The translations under genes were made by a program, and so were the position numbers. DNA of 64,000 bases, from contig NC_026661.2 in the NCBI RefSeq assembly GCF_000004075.3, forward strand, positions 17,078,307 to 17,142,306. The letters run 5' to 3'. Shown here piece after piece: positions 1-12,600 of the stretch. Origin of the DNA: Cucumis sativus. Taxonomy: Eukaryota > Streptophyta > Magnoliopsida > Cucurbitales > Cucurbitaceae. A model generated the notes under the pieces. That model made no database searches. It was not told the origin of the DNA and saw only the letters and a program-made list of their open reading frames with translations. The stretch's first letter is position 1. Each line of letters begins with the position of its first letter.

Positions 1-49
1 ATACTTTGTTCATTTGTGCCTGTCTTAATTTACTTCCAAACATCTGCAG

Positions 50-194
50 AGGATACTACAAGTGCAGCAGCATGAGAGGTTGTCCAGCAAGAAAGCACGT
101 TGAGCGTTGTCTCGAAGAACCTTCAATGCTCATTGTTACATATGAAGGTGAACACAACCATCCTAGAATACCTTCTCAACCTGCAAATACTTGA
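50..194 (+). CDS. WRKY transcription factor, group IId (last exon, partial)
   Basis: This is the 3' exon of a sequence-specific DNA-binding regulator that acts in the nucleus on W-box promoters; the rest lies left of the window. The exon follows a cag acceptor ending at 49 and completes an Arg codon split by the intron, the position of the conserved intron inside plant WRKY domains. It encodes the second half of the zinc-finger region: GYYKCSS, then [10 protein letters not shown], then TYEGEHNH, giving the C-X5-C spacing and H-X-H pair of group I/II fingers. The WRKYGQK heptad is not in the window. The short tail [10 protein letters not shown] after the finger ends at a TGA (192-194). Tail and finger resemble the WRKY21/39/74 branch of subgroup IId, whose members usually also carry a calmodulin-binding motif upstream. 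Subgroup is from memory of the family. An AT-rich 3' UTR probably runs to about 560. Confidence 0.93.
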
Positions 195-646
195 ACCCCA
201 TGAAGACAACTACCCGGAAGGGATTCAAGAACGTCGAGTGTCTTGAGTGTTGCTGTACATATTGGAATACTTTTGGAGCAGCTTTGTAGCTTTTTTGAGA
301 GGTGGGTTTCCTTGCAAAAGCCTCTTTCAATCCATTTAGCAAGAAGTCAGAAATTTAGGAGAACCTGATGGATGGGGTTAGACTGAAGAGAGTTGTGTGG
401 ATTGGGGTGTGAATGTAAAATCTTGAAAACTTTTCATCCTTCTCTGCAATTTTAGTGCTTCAAACAGCTTTGTTATTCTAAATTAATGGAGAAGTCCCAA
501 TTTGGAAATTCAGGTTTTTGTATTATGATGGCATACATATATATGTTCGTCCCTTAGTTTTGGTCCTTCTGACTTTCTAATACGCAGATTCTTTTTTGTT
601 AAAAGGTGGTTGAAAGTGGAAGTTCAGGATCTCTTATTCTCATTCA

Positions 647-708
647 CTCAAGAATATTCTGGGAGTGCATAATGTGTCTCAAGAATATTCTGGGAGTGCA
701 TAATGTGT
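647..708. repeat. 31 bp perfect tandem duplication
   Basis: Two adjacent identical 31 bp copies (647-677 and 678-708), each beginning ctcaagaatattctggg. They lie just past the probable 3' UTR of the WRKY gene. Perfect identity suggests a recent slippage or unequal-crossover event. Confidence 0.95.
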
Positions 709-3434
709 CAGTTAAGTTAAGCTCATTTGACATAAATATTGTAGCAAATATGTTGATTCAAATGCTTTAGTTTTGCCGCAAATTTTGTGAGAATGTTTCA
801 AATTATTTAGGGCTTGTTTGACGTTTCGGAGTAGATTTCAAATATTTCATGGTTTAAATTGAGTGAATTTTGAAAACTTTTTTTAACGGACAAAATTGTT
901 AAAAATATTTAACTATTTTAGCTATTTTTGTAAACAATTTGGCTTACTTTTGTTTCAATTAATTTGACTCATTTGGTCATATTTGAACATATTTATTTTG
1001 GCCATGAATTTAAATTTTGAATGAATTATATTAAAATAAATATAAAAACATTAAAAATATATAAAACATTAAAAATATATATAATATTTTATGGTATAAA
1101 TGTAATTGCTTTTTAAGTTAAAATATGTATTATGTAATATCTTATTATTATTTGTATGATACTCATTTTTCTAAATTAATTAATATTCGTTAATATATTT
1201 AAATTATTTTCAAATATAACCAAACAAAATGAATTAAAATATAGATAAATATTAGCAAAAGACACTTGGCTATATTTATTTCAATAGTTTGATTTAGTGG
1301 AAAAATAATGCATATTTATAAAACTCATTTTGAACCATTATTTAGATTGAAATTTAATTTATGAGTTCATAACCAAATGTGTGAAATATTAAATGTGTTC
1401 ATTGAATTCATTGTTTTAGATGGTAATTTGTTTTAGAAGGTTTCAGAATGAAATGTCTTCAAATGATGTATTATTACCACAATATCTCTCTATATTTTCA
1501 AGTAATTTATAAATTAATTTAACCCTAATTAAATTTAAGATTTTTCTAAAAATCATAATAAAAAATAAACTATTTATATTTCGTACAAACATATACACCA
1601 AAAAAACACCTAAAAATAATAATTTTATAACAATCATGGTTTTCAACTAATAAATAGTTTTACGAAATCTTTAAAAATGATGTGAAAGTTGATTCAGTCG
1701 TGAAATTTTAGAACTGTAAGTGATATATTTATCTGATAGACGTTTTTTGTGACTCTTTTCTCTGATCAACAATAATAGTGGAGAATGAGAATTTGAATCT
1801 TCAACTTTTAGATATACGTAGATCATAGAATAACTAATATTAATTAATTATGTTGAATTTGACAATACATAATCTTCAAGATTCCAATCATGATTAAGTA
1901 GTCAAGGTTATGAATGGTTAATGCACTTTTTTCAAGTTGCAACTAGCTACGAGAATGACAACAATTGAAATCATCAACAAAAGTAACATAGGAGAATAAT
2001 TCCTTTTAATAAATAACAATAACAATAACAATAATATAGGTTAGTGGAATAATTGTTGTTGAACGACTTTAGTTAAGATTTAAAGTTAAATAAGAATATA
2101 ATTGAGCTTAAAAGTAGTTAGAAATATTATGTATTAATTAATCTTTTACTCTTATATGTCTTTTATATTCACTACTGTAAACTAACTATGCATATGTCAG
2201 TTGTCTATCAATAAAAAGGTGTACGAAGTTTATTTATGACTTTTGCTTAATATGACATAAATCATATGAATTTAGAAGAATGATATTTAGAATTGGGAAA
2301 AAGAAAGGTGAGTGAGTTGAGATGGGAACATTCCAACTTCCAATACCTAACAACATTCATACACTTCATCATTAGCTTCTTTTGATTAGTACTTTCCATG
2401 TTTGGTTATAAAGATTGGATGAATAGTGTTTGGTTGGTGGTGTGTTCTTTGAAACATTTCTTTTTTCTTTTTCATACAATTTCTTTTTATAAAAAAGAGA
2501 AAATGAAATAAAGGAAAGTGAAGTAATTCATGTATTTTGTATATACCAAAGTCATGTGAGAGAGTTTTGATAGGGGACCAATATGAACATATACAACACT
2601 TCATTTATTTCAAGTTATTATACATCATCATATTCTATTATTCTTTTCTTTCATTTTGTACTCTTTTAACTCTTGTTGGGGTCCAACTCCAAATGTTTTT
2701 ATCATACCTTATAAAACTAAAGAATATTAATTGTAACCGTCCATTTCGAGCTTTTACAGTCTAAAAAACTGTAGTGTAGTGTACTGTCTATCAACTTTTC
2801 TAATCCCAAATGCATAGAAGTAGCTAATACAAAGTTAGTGGATCACGTAAATCTCTATATTGGTTTCCTACTTTTTATTTTTTTACTTTATTTTTATTTC
2901 TTTGACTTCATGAAAAGTAAGGTTAATAAATCAATGCTTAAAAGATTTGAAAAGTACTATCTATACCAACAATGTGAACCTTGTTGAGACAACTTTCACT
3001 CTAACAAGCTTTTAAGACAAACAAGAATGATGTTATCAAGTTGCGAGGATCGTCAGTTGTCGAATCCAAATTCTAAATCTCTTGGATCTGGGACGTTATG
3101 AAAACATTAACATTAAACGAATACATATTTTTGTTTATCAAATACATTGAATAAGAGTAAAACATCATGAAATATAATTATGTTATAGTATTTAAATCTC
3201 TTGTTTTCAAATCATTGAGTCACTATCAATCAAAATACAAACTTAACGAGTTTGTATTTGATATTTCTATATATGGGAATTTAATTTTGTAAGGAAATAG
3301 TCACATTCTTAGTGTACAATGATAGCTTTTTACCGTAATTTTTATAAAATCAGTCAAATGATTCCACATTGGTTAAATTTAATATATAAATGATAAATTT
3401 GAATACATTTAAAATGAAATAAAAGAAAAAAGAG

Positions 3435-3625
3435 TATTTTTTTTTTTATAAATACTATGTCGGTTGAGCTATATTTATTTTGACAGCGAAAGCGTTAAGG
3501 AGAGTTTTTCATTTTTTCTGTTTTGGTAAATTGTATAAGAATCCATCCTCTGACTTCGAGATTGGTAATAATACTATAAACACTAGATCGGTTGAACTAT
3601 ATTCATCTTAACAAGAGAGCAATTT
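3435..3625 (-). mobile_element. tRNA-derived SINE-like remnant (degenerate)
   Basis: Read on the minus strand, tagttcaaccgatctag (around 3585-3600) resembles a Pol III A box. It is followed downstream by gtcagaggatggattc (around 3540-3560), which resembles a decayed B box. A second A-box-like copy, tagctcaaccgacatag, lies at about 3455-3475 beside a T-run that would be an A-tail on this strand. The arrangement fits one or two nested, decayed SINEs. No intact ends or target-site duplications were identified. Confidence 0.35.
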
Positions 3626-4620
3626 ATTTGTCACACTCTTGAAAGGAATGTTATATATTTAATATAATGTTATTTGTGAAATTATTGGTTGGTAAGGGCA
3701 TTAAAGATTTAAAAAGTTGAATGAAATAATAGAGACACATTGCAAAGCCAAAGTGTGTTAGGCATTGCATGATTGATAAACATGAAAACAAATTCCTCAA
3801 GTGAGATGTCTATTCTTCATTAGTAACCTTTCTTAATCTTTTTTGGTTGAAACAATATATATGTTTTCCCCTTAACATATAATGATATGATCACTTTAAT
3901 TTGTTACGTGTGTGTGTGTTTTTTTGCTTCTTCTTCAAATTATTATGCTTTCCTTCTTATCCATCACTATTAGGATTATTCCCTCTCTTTTTTTCTTTTC
4001 AATTCTCTTCCCTTAGATAACATGACTTCTTAATTATTTTCACAACTTATACATCTTAATCTAAAGTGAATAGTGTGACCCAATGGATAACTGTTTGAAT
4101 TTCTTTTTGTTGAGAATATGACCTTCGACTCGTTAGAATGAGTCAAGTGTACTACGTGATGTTAACAAATGTGCAAGCACATTTAGTCTAATATTTAGAA
4201 TTAAGACTTGATTGAATTTCATGTTTTGTTATTGTTTACTAATTATTAATTGTGTATACACTATACAAAGTTTAAAATATCAATATCGATGAAAATGTAG
4301 AGATCGTTTTATAGAAATGTCAAAGAAAATATCTATAAAAATGTTGATGTCGAATAGAATAAAAATTATATCAAAACAAAAATTTTATAAACACACACGT
4401 AAAATATTTTTTTAAAAAATATAGCAAAATCTGTTAAAGTCTATCATCAATCAACCATTAATAAACCAAAAGAGTCTATCGATGATAGAAATCTAATAGA
4501 CTTTGCTATATTTGCAATTTTTTTTAAAATGTTGCTATATACTTAATTATTATTCTTAAAATTGCTAATACTCATTTTAATTATCCAAAATTATATCACA
4601 CAAATAAATAAACCATCAGA

Positions 4621-4637
4621 TATATATATATATATAT
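4621..4637. repeat. (TA)n microsatellite
   Basis: A run of about eight TA dinucleotides, continuing into degenerate AT-rich sequence. It is in a gene-free interval. Confidence 0.9.
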
Positions 4638-6199
4638 TATATAAATAAATCATTTACACTCATTAAACCCGTTAACATGTTTATTATTTATATTAGTGCA
4701 ATTTTTTTGTATTCATGTTTGATGGATGCTTTGATAACATATAAAGGAGATATTGATTGAATATCAAACTTTTGAATAAGAAGAATTATTGACAAAAAAT
4801 GTTGACATCTTCACAAAATTTAATACCATGATTGCAAGTACTATATAGATATCATCTTCTACAATGACTTTAGTTGTATGGTTTGATAACTTTCTTTCTT
4901 GAGTGAAAATTAAATAATTTTGCAAAATAGTATCTTAAACACGAGATTTGAAATATTTTTACTTATTACTTGGTGTTTAAATTCATTCTAAAACTTAAAC
5001 GTAAGTTTTAGACATGATAACAATTTTGTTTGTATTCATTTTTCCTGAATTTTATATTATACTTTTAAATTAAATACAACGATACAAATAAAAACAAGTT
5101 TCTCAAAAAACAAAAATAATATGTGAATGTGTAAAAGAAAAATTGAAAATTGTCAATAAATTAATTGACCCAAAGAAACAATAATGAGTACCAAGTCATA
5201 CAATACACAAAACCAAACCACCAAAGTACCTAAACATAACCTAAAAATCAAGTAGGTGAAATTATTTGCAAAATTAAATATGAATGAATACCCACAAATA
5301 TAGCATTTTCCAACTACAAAAATGCCCACAATTAATCAACCAATAAAGTGATCAATATAGAAATTTAACATTGGTAGGATATTAATTCCATCATCCCTTA
5401 TTGTTAATCAAACTTAGAGTTGAAGTTAATAAAATTAGAGGTTTTTGACATCAAAATAGAAAATAATAGTAATGAAATAAAATTTCCCAAATCATATAAT
5501 TATTAATAATAAATGAAATATTTAGTTAGAAAACAATGAAAAATGTTAATTTTCTATTTTTCTCTATTAATTAATTAAGAGAAGTTTTGTTTTGCATATA
5601 AACTTTAGGTCTAATCCATTTTGGTGAATAAAAGGCTTTGTAAAGTGATACCCAATTTAGAGGAAATGAAAAAAAAAATTTCTTTAAAAAGCCCATTGTT
5701 ATTATTTTTTATAAAGTCTAAATTGGAAGGAATCCTCATTATCAAAGTTGGGGGCAAGTTTCCCTTTTTAGACCAAATTAGTCCACTAAAAAAGAAAATT
5801 TTAATTTGTTTTTATTTTAGTATTAGTTCCAATAATTCAATTTCTTTAGTCAAATTTATTTTAAAAAATCAAATAAGTTTTAAATTTTTATTATATTGAA
5901 TGTCATTTCAATAAGAAAAAAGTTAAATGAAAAATATACTACTCATGAGGGTGTAATGTAAACTTTTAATAAATTACGGGAAAGATGGTAACAATTATCA
6001 ACTTTAGAAGTTTAATTGATTAAATACAAAGTTCAATAGTGTAAGTATAATTGTATAATTGTGACAAATTTTAAGAAATAATTGATGTAATTTACACAAA
6101 CTAGAAATATATAAAGTGCATTTACAAATGTGTGACTCATGGGTATGTATAGACGTAGTTTTATATAATATGCTTTAATCTTTTGGAATAAGTTTCATT

Positions 6200-6900
6200 A
6201 TCATCTTATGTTATAAGTAAATTTGGTCTAGAAGAGGCATAATCGACTTTAAGCAAGTCCAAACACTATCATGTTAATTAAAGGATGAAACTCAAACAAG
6301 AAACTACAACCAAACTAAACATGGAAAAGATGAGAGTTTAAGCTGAAGGGTGTAATGAACTTGTTTGACATTGACTAAGGGTGAGACTGGGTCTTAAGGA
6401 ACAACCATTCAAGCCATTTTGGCTAGAAGAGAATGTAGATTTGGTCAATTGCCCAAGTTGACTCGGTCGACCTCAACCTTTAACCGCAACCAAGCCTCCT
6501 TATTTGATGAATGATCATGTCAAACCCGTGCCCTATGTAGTCCATTTGGTTCAAGAATGAGCCTAATTTGACTTGAAAACTTTGACATACTCCCTAGATC
6601 AAGCTTTTTCTATAAATACACATCCTTATATGACTTTAGAAGGATTAAGTTTATTGTTTTCTCATCCCTTACAACCACCAAGAGTCTCTTGTTAGAGAGG
6701 TTGTGATAATTATACTATATCGATGTTTAGATTATTTATGTCTTTTACAAGACACGCGTTCCTAAATAAAAAATTTACCATTGTCGTCACGTAATAATCA
6801 AGGATGTGTTTTTCCATTCACATATTTTAACATCAACCCTTTTGTGTAATTTATCTTGAATTTGAATGAGAAATCAAACACATGTTGGCATTACAAACAT
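6200..6900 (+). mobile_element. Possible solo LTR or LTR fragment
   Basis: This patch is more GC-balanced than its surroundings. It contains a promoter-like tctataaatacacatcc at about 6610-6626, followed about 70-90 bp later by a leader-like stretch with repeated gag/ctc words (gagtctcttgttagagagg near 6680-6700). That organisation (TATAAATA, then a short R region) is common in plant LTRs. I could not find TG...CA ends, a second LTR, a primer binding site or gag/pol, so the call is tentative and the borders are approximate. Confidence 0.28.
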
Positions 6901-7194
6901 ATCTTAAATTCAACTAATGAGTTTATGGAGTAATATAGGGAGAAATGTTGTCTTTTTCGTAGGAGGAAGGAAGATCAAATTTTCGGGACCTTTTGCCACA
7001 TTTAATCATACCCTTCTTAAAAAGTTTGGCTAATGTCTTTATTAAATAATCCAAAGTATGCTATTGGCCAAAGTTCTAAAGTGCCACTGCTTTTGTCTTT
7101 ACTCCAACTTGCTTAACTTAAGTGTCTCTTCCGCGCAGTTTTTTCTTCTTAAAGGAGTTTTAAATTGTTGAAGCTCAATGCTTGAAATGAGATA

Positions 7195-7490
7195 ACAACT
7201 AGATCTACGTTTGACAAGTGATGTTGAGTACTCTATTAAAAGTGGCTATAGAATTGCTTGAGAGGTATGGTGGTTCTCGTTCTTCATCAAGTGGTTCAAG
7301 TTAGTCTAGTTGGAGGAAAAAGGTGTGGGTGTCAAGATTCCATGTAAGGTGAAACATTTTGTGTGGAGAATGTTCTATAATCTTTGTCGACTTGCTTAAA
7401 TTTACTTTGTCGACATTTGTATATGAGATGTTTTTCAATGTGCATATTTGCTAATAATGGATCACCAAGTAGAAGTAAATAGTGTCACAA
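7195..7490 (+). pseudogene. LINE (non-LTR retrotransposon) reverse-transcriptase C-terminal fragment
   Basis: The broken translation contains hallmarks of the region after the LINE reverse transcriptase: EYSIKSGYRIA near 7225-7258, then IPCKVKHFVWRMFYN in a shifted frame near 7338-7385. These match the zf-RVT domain words YxVKSGYR and IPxKVKHFxWR known from plant L1-like elements. Stops and at least one frameshift separate the pieces, so this is an old dead copy. A T-run follows at 7541-7555. No 5' part of the element is recognisable nearby. Confidence 0.6.
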
Positions 7491-7976
7491 CTTTCTTCGA
7501 TTACAAGTCATTAATGAAGATGTTAAATGAGCAATGAACTTTTTTTTTTTTTATTACATAACTCATTACATTCAATAATGTGACCTCCCCATTTGGTAGC
7601 ATATGGGTTTTGCTTCATGTGCAGAGATTGGAATCAAACAAAGTTTTTCTATAGTTTACTTCTTGTGATTTGTCTAATTTTTTAGATTGGTTATGATAGA
7701 AATTTAAAAAAAAAGGAAAATGAAAAGTGAAACAAAATGTAATATGTATGATGATGAAAAGAAAATAATATTGATTGTTTTTGTGTATATATAAGAATAA
7801 AATGTAATACATAACCATAGGGAAGGGAGTAAGTAAAAAAGGAAGAAAAGAGAAAAAAAAAAAGAAAGAAAAAGATTTGTGGTTAATTATATAAGGAAAT
7901 GCGGAAAATGCTTATATTCGTTATCCCCAAACAAAAGCGTTTTGTTCCGCTAATAACGTGCATTCATCTAATTCAA

Positions 7977-7978
<2 letters not shown>

Positions 7979-8012
<34 letters not shown>

Positions 8013-8075
8013 AATTATATATATTATTATTATAAAAGAAAAGAAAAAGAAAAGAAAAAGAGAAAGAAAAAGAAA
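7979..8075. repeat. (AT)n microsatellite plus A/G-rich tract
   Basis: About 13 AT dinucleotides (7979-8004) are followed by a degenerate AT stretch and then by an imperfect AAAAG-type purine tract (about 8035-8075). Any short ORF reading through it is composition-driven. Confidence 0.9.
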
Positions 8076-9454
8076 ACCGTTGAATTTTGATAGAAGTGGA
8101 GCCCAGCGTTACCGAACCCTGGACGACAGCTGGACACTTCCCCTTGGCCTATTCTTACCATCCAATCACCGCCCTCCTTTTTTATTTTTATTTCTTCATT
8201 CTTATTTTTCTTTCATTTAATTTACCTTTCTCTTTTTGTTTCATCAAGCCAAACAATTTTGTCTCTCTCCTTCCATTTTTAGTCCTTCAACTTTTAATTT
8301 TCCATCTATTTCATCTCTAAATTCTCCTACCTAATCATTTAGTTGCATCATACACAAATAAAAAAAAGATAAGTTTTTATTGAGAGATAAATAGATAGAG
8401 AGATGAGAAATAGATGTATAAATATTTAGAGAATTAAAGATAAACATTTTAGAGAAAAATGTTATACAATAGATATTAAGAGAGAGAAGCTTAAATTCTT
8501 AATTTCAGGAGGAAACATAAATTTTAGAGGAAAAAGGTTAACGTAAACAATTTTTTACAGTTAAAAAAATGCATGAATTGCTATTCTTATTGTTAATTAT
8601 TTTTTAAATATAATTTAATGTTTATCCGGTATGACATCGAAGTCTAGAAAAAGATCGATTTAAGAATTATGAATTTAAGAAGACAATATGGAGAACCTAT
8701 AAAAAGATAAAAAAAAAACCTCAAAATTTTGATGAGACATATGAATTTGACCTATATCGATAGAAATAGCTTTGGAGAGAAAATATTTGAAAAAGAATTA
8801 GTTGGTAAAAGATATGCTGGGGAAAAAGAATTAGTTAGTAAAAGATAGGTTGATGTGGACGGATTCGACTTAAAACGTCAAACTTATGTGAATTTGTTTG
8901 TTTATTTTAGGATCTATATACGATGTATAATGATAATTACAATTACACCATCGAACTTACTTAGAATTTAGATTCCTAAACTTGTATAAACATTAAAATT
9001 AAATTCTAAAACTTTATATAAATGTTGGTTTGAGTAGAATGACGTAAGTTTGATGGTGTAATTAATTAGTAATAGTAAATAGGAGGAATTAGTTATTTAA
9101 AATAAAAGATTAAAAGTATTATTGGAATAAGTGGCGTAGTTTAGAAGGGGATTTTGTAATTTGCGTTGATATTTAAGCACAATAATAGTGTCATTATGAT
9201 AATCATCTTTTTAAAATAGAAGCCAACTCTTTCCACGTCACTAAAGAGTAAAAAAATAATTAAGAAATTTAAAATATTAGGAAAAAGAATAATAAAAAAG
9301 AAATAATGGAAATAAAAGAAAAACTTTGTCACAGGAAATTAACAAAGAGAAGCAGCCGAACATGGCCGAGACGAGCAAGCTTCTTCTTCTTTCTTTCTCT
9401 CTCTACAATCGGCCTGCCATTAAAGAAGAACAACACCAATATTATAACGCTTCA

Positions 9455-9467
9455 CCCTAAACCCTAG
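9455..9467 (+). promoter_or_regulatory. Telo-box-like motif upstream of the GAUT gene
   Basis: The sequence ccctaaaccctag lies 186 bp before the GAUT start codon, within a CT-rich stretch typical of plant transcription starts and 5' leaders. Telo-boxes (AAACCCTAA) occur near start sites of many plant genes active in dividing cells. Function here is inferred from sequence only. Confidence 0.4.
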
Positions 9468-9652
9468 ACACCCACTTCTCCCCTTTTTCTCTTTTCTATT
9501 CATATTCCGTATTCTTCAAGCAATCCATTCATTCACTTCTCCCTCCATCGTCAACCAGTTTGAATTTTGTTTTTTTTTTTTTTTATTTCTTTCTTTTTTA
9601 TGGTTTTTCTGAGCCTTTTTGCGACGGGATCCACTGTTGGAAGGCGGCGTTG

Positions 9653-12600
9653 ATGAAGTTTCTTCGTCGATGCCAGAGGATTCTCATCCTCTCTCTGCTT
9701 TCTCTCTCTGTTCTTGCTCCTTTGATTCTCGTTTCTCACCGTCTCAAGACCATCACTTCTATTGGTTCGTTTTCTTTTTCTTCCCTTTTTTTTGTTCACT
9801 ACTGAATGTTAGAGGACGACGGTTTTTTTTTTTTTTTTTTGGTTTTTCGAGTTAATGTGTTTGTTTTCTTTGATTGATTTCGTTGGTTGTTTTGATTCAG
9901 GGCAGAGGGAGTTCATCGATGATTTATGGAGCAGGGTATGCCTATTGTTCTTTTAATTTTCTTGTATTGGTTTTTTTTTTTTTTTTTTTTTTAGTTTGGG
10001 AGGTGAATGATTTGCTGAAATGAGAGAATTCGATTGTTGTAAATGTTTAGTGATTTTGCTTTGGTGTAGCCTTACTTGTTATTCTTTCACTGGAATTTTG
10101 TTTTTTCGATTTTTGGGTGAGATGGTTTTCAATTGTATGTGATGTTTATCAGTGATTTAGTTGAGTTTGATAAATATGAACGTTGTGAGAAGATTGAAGG
10201 AAGTTCTTTTTTGTCTTTACTTTTGCAATGTTATTCTTTGCAGAAGCGGAGAGATATTGAAGCACTTAACTCAGTTGGACAGGTACCCTTATATATCAGT
10301 TAAATCATTTGCTCCCTGGGTATTCCTTGCATTTCTGAACTTTATGGTTAGTGGATTTGATCTTTACTGGCATTATCATGAAGGAAGCGGGCGAGAGCTT
10401 AAAAGAACCCAAACCCATTGTTTTTGAAGATAAAGATTTTCAATCTAAACAAGGAATCAAATCTCTTGAATTTGGTGTGTATGTGTTTGTTGTTGTGTCT
10501 TATTTTCTCTCTACAGTTTTCACTTCTCTTATTTATTTTGCTTTATTTCTGGATTTCCCATTTGAACTTCAGGAAGTAAACCCAGCAAAGAACAGAAGGA
10601 CAAACGGTTCGAGGATGGTAGGGAAAAGGTACTCTTTTCTACAAATTGATTTTTATTCTCTTGAATATGGACTATTAATGAGAATTTATCTCCTTCCAAA
10701 TGATATTTTCAATGCATATGTGTGATTTTGGCTATAGTAGAGCGCAATGCCTTCCTTGGTTTGTTAAATTATTAATTTTATTTTATTCTTCAATATGAAA
10801 TCATTTCTTTAGAAATTTGACAATCTTGATAATGATGCCTAGCATGTGGATAGTTGTTTTGGCTATTCAACTCCTGTTTATGATCTTATTTTAGAAGTTG
10901 CAAATGAATTTTTCTTGTTCTAACTTAAATTTATTATTCTTGAATATGCAACTCTTGTAACATATATAGTTTTTATTTAAGAGCAAGGAAAATACTTCAT
11001 GGAATTTTGGAACCCTGTTTTGGTTCTTCCTTTTGATGGAACAATTATATAGGATTACATATACTCTTAAACATAAAATAGCCTAACAAATGAGGATTGG
11101 TTGAAGTTCATTTGTATTGTTTCTTTATAGGGATTTTGATGAAAGATTTTGCTTTTTAGGAAATGTCTCTCTCATTAATAAGTTGGAGCCGGTCTCCCTT
11201 CGAGTTACTGATTTACGACTATACTCATAAATCTGGTTGCTTGGATGTGTCGATAGGTTGAAGTTCGATTTCTTATCTAGGCAGCATTGTTTTTAATCAA
11301 AAGTTTTGTTTTTTATGCAAAAAATGTCCATGATAAATTTTGGTTGCTTGCAATATTGTTCTTTTCCCGTTTTACACTATGTTTTAGCTTGTGCAAGTAG
11401 AAGGGTGTGTTTCTTTTTGTACTTGCAGTTGATAATGTTGAAGCCCCTATATTTGTTTAGTCTGTTATCAATGTATGGTATGCTATGACATATTGATGCA
11501 AACTATTTTTTATTTCTACCGTAAAGATTTGTTTAACCTAATGCATCTGGTTACATGCTTTTGTACTACTTAAGTTTTTAATCGTTAAGTTTCTTAAAAC
11601 GTCTTTTCAGCTATCAATTGTGGCAAATGTCTCCTCCTTTTTGTAACTTCAGCCTTACTGCCCTCACGTATCTTTCAAGGTGTTTTTTTTTTTGCAATTG
11701 TCTGTAGATAGTACCTTTGTATAGCATTTCATCACATCAATGAATGGCTACTGTTTCCTTCAAAAATATTTCTTCACATCACACCTGCAGAAATAATGAG
11801 CATCAAGTTCAAATTTATCGAGAATGGATATGAGTGCAAATTATTTTGTTTAATTTGAACCGATCAGTATGTGCAATATTAAGCCACAATTCCTGGAACT
11901 GATGTCGGTTCTCACCATTGGAATTTCAGTACAAGTGGCGTCATCATTCATGACCTACTTGCTTTAATGTTTTTTTTATAACCTTTGGACCCCATCTGAA
12001 CCATTAGATGCACAAATGTTTTGCAACGGTGAATTTATTCTCTAGCGTGTATGAACTAAAAAGAATAAATAGTTTGGTTCACCTGCACAAATTGGCTCTA
12101 AATTTTGATTGCAGAAGCATTCGTATAAGGAAACTGGACGACATGATAGTAATCTTCATGGTCAGTCGAGGGGAGTGAGAGATGTGGAGAAAGAGACAAA
12201 ATATCCACAACATAATCGGAGTGCTGCCAAGCGTGATAAGAATGCACGGATAGCCCAGTCTAGATCTGTAGATTATAAGGTAAAGGAAATCAAAGATCAA
12301 CTGATAAGAGCAAAAGCCTACCTAAGTTTTGCCCCACCAGGTAGTACTGCTCATCTGATGAAAGAGTTAAGGCAACGAGTCAAAGAGTTGGAGCATGCAA
12401 TTGAGGAAGTTACTTGTGATTCAGATCTGCCAAAGAGGTAAATAGGACTTTCAATGCCACTTTTCACATTTTGCTTTTTATTAGAATAGAAATCTCAACT
12501 AGTGGAATTTCACCTGAACATCTGTCAAATTTATAGTGCTTTGCAGAAAATGAAAAATATGGAGTCTTCATTAGTAAAAGCGGGCCATGCTTTCCCAGAC

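Larger units (their letters stand above)
709..9362. other. Gene-free AT-rich interval between WRKY and GAUT genes
   Basis: About 8.6 kb with no credible protein-coding exon. Open frames here are short, low-complexity and rich in Phe, Ile, Lys and Asn as expected from AT-rich DNA. Within it I see SINE-like DNA near 3.5 kb, a TA microsatellite at 4621-4637, a possible LTR near 6.2-6.9 kb, a LINE fragment at 7.2-7.5 kb, and an AT microsatellite followed by an A/G-rich tract near 8.0 kb. The remainder holds nothing I can name. Confidence 0.8.

Noticed and set aside
5621..5899. 92-codon AT-rich plus-strand frame
   Set aside because: Low-complexity Lys/Phe/Ile composition with no domain or splice context.
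9363..9461. Possible uORF starting with ATGGCCGAG upstream of GAUT
   Set aside because: It probably lies at or before the transcription start, and nothing shows that it is in the mRNA; too uncertain to call.
9551..9799. Lys/Arg-rich minus-strand frame at the GAUT start
   Set aside because: Antisense of the CT-rich leader and of exon 1; composition-driven.
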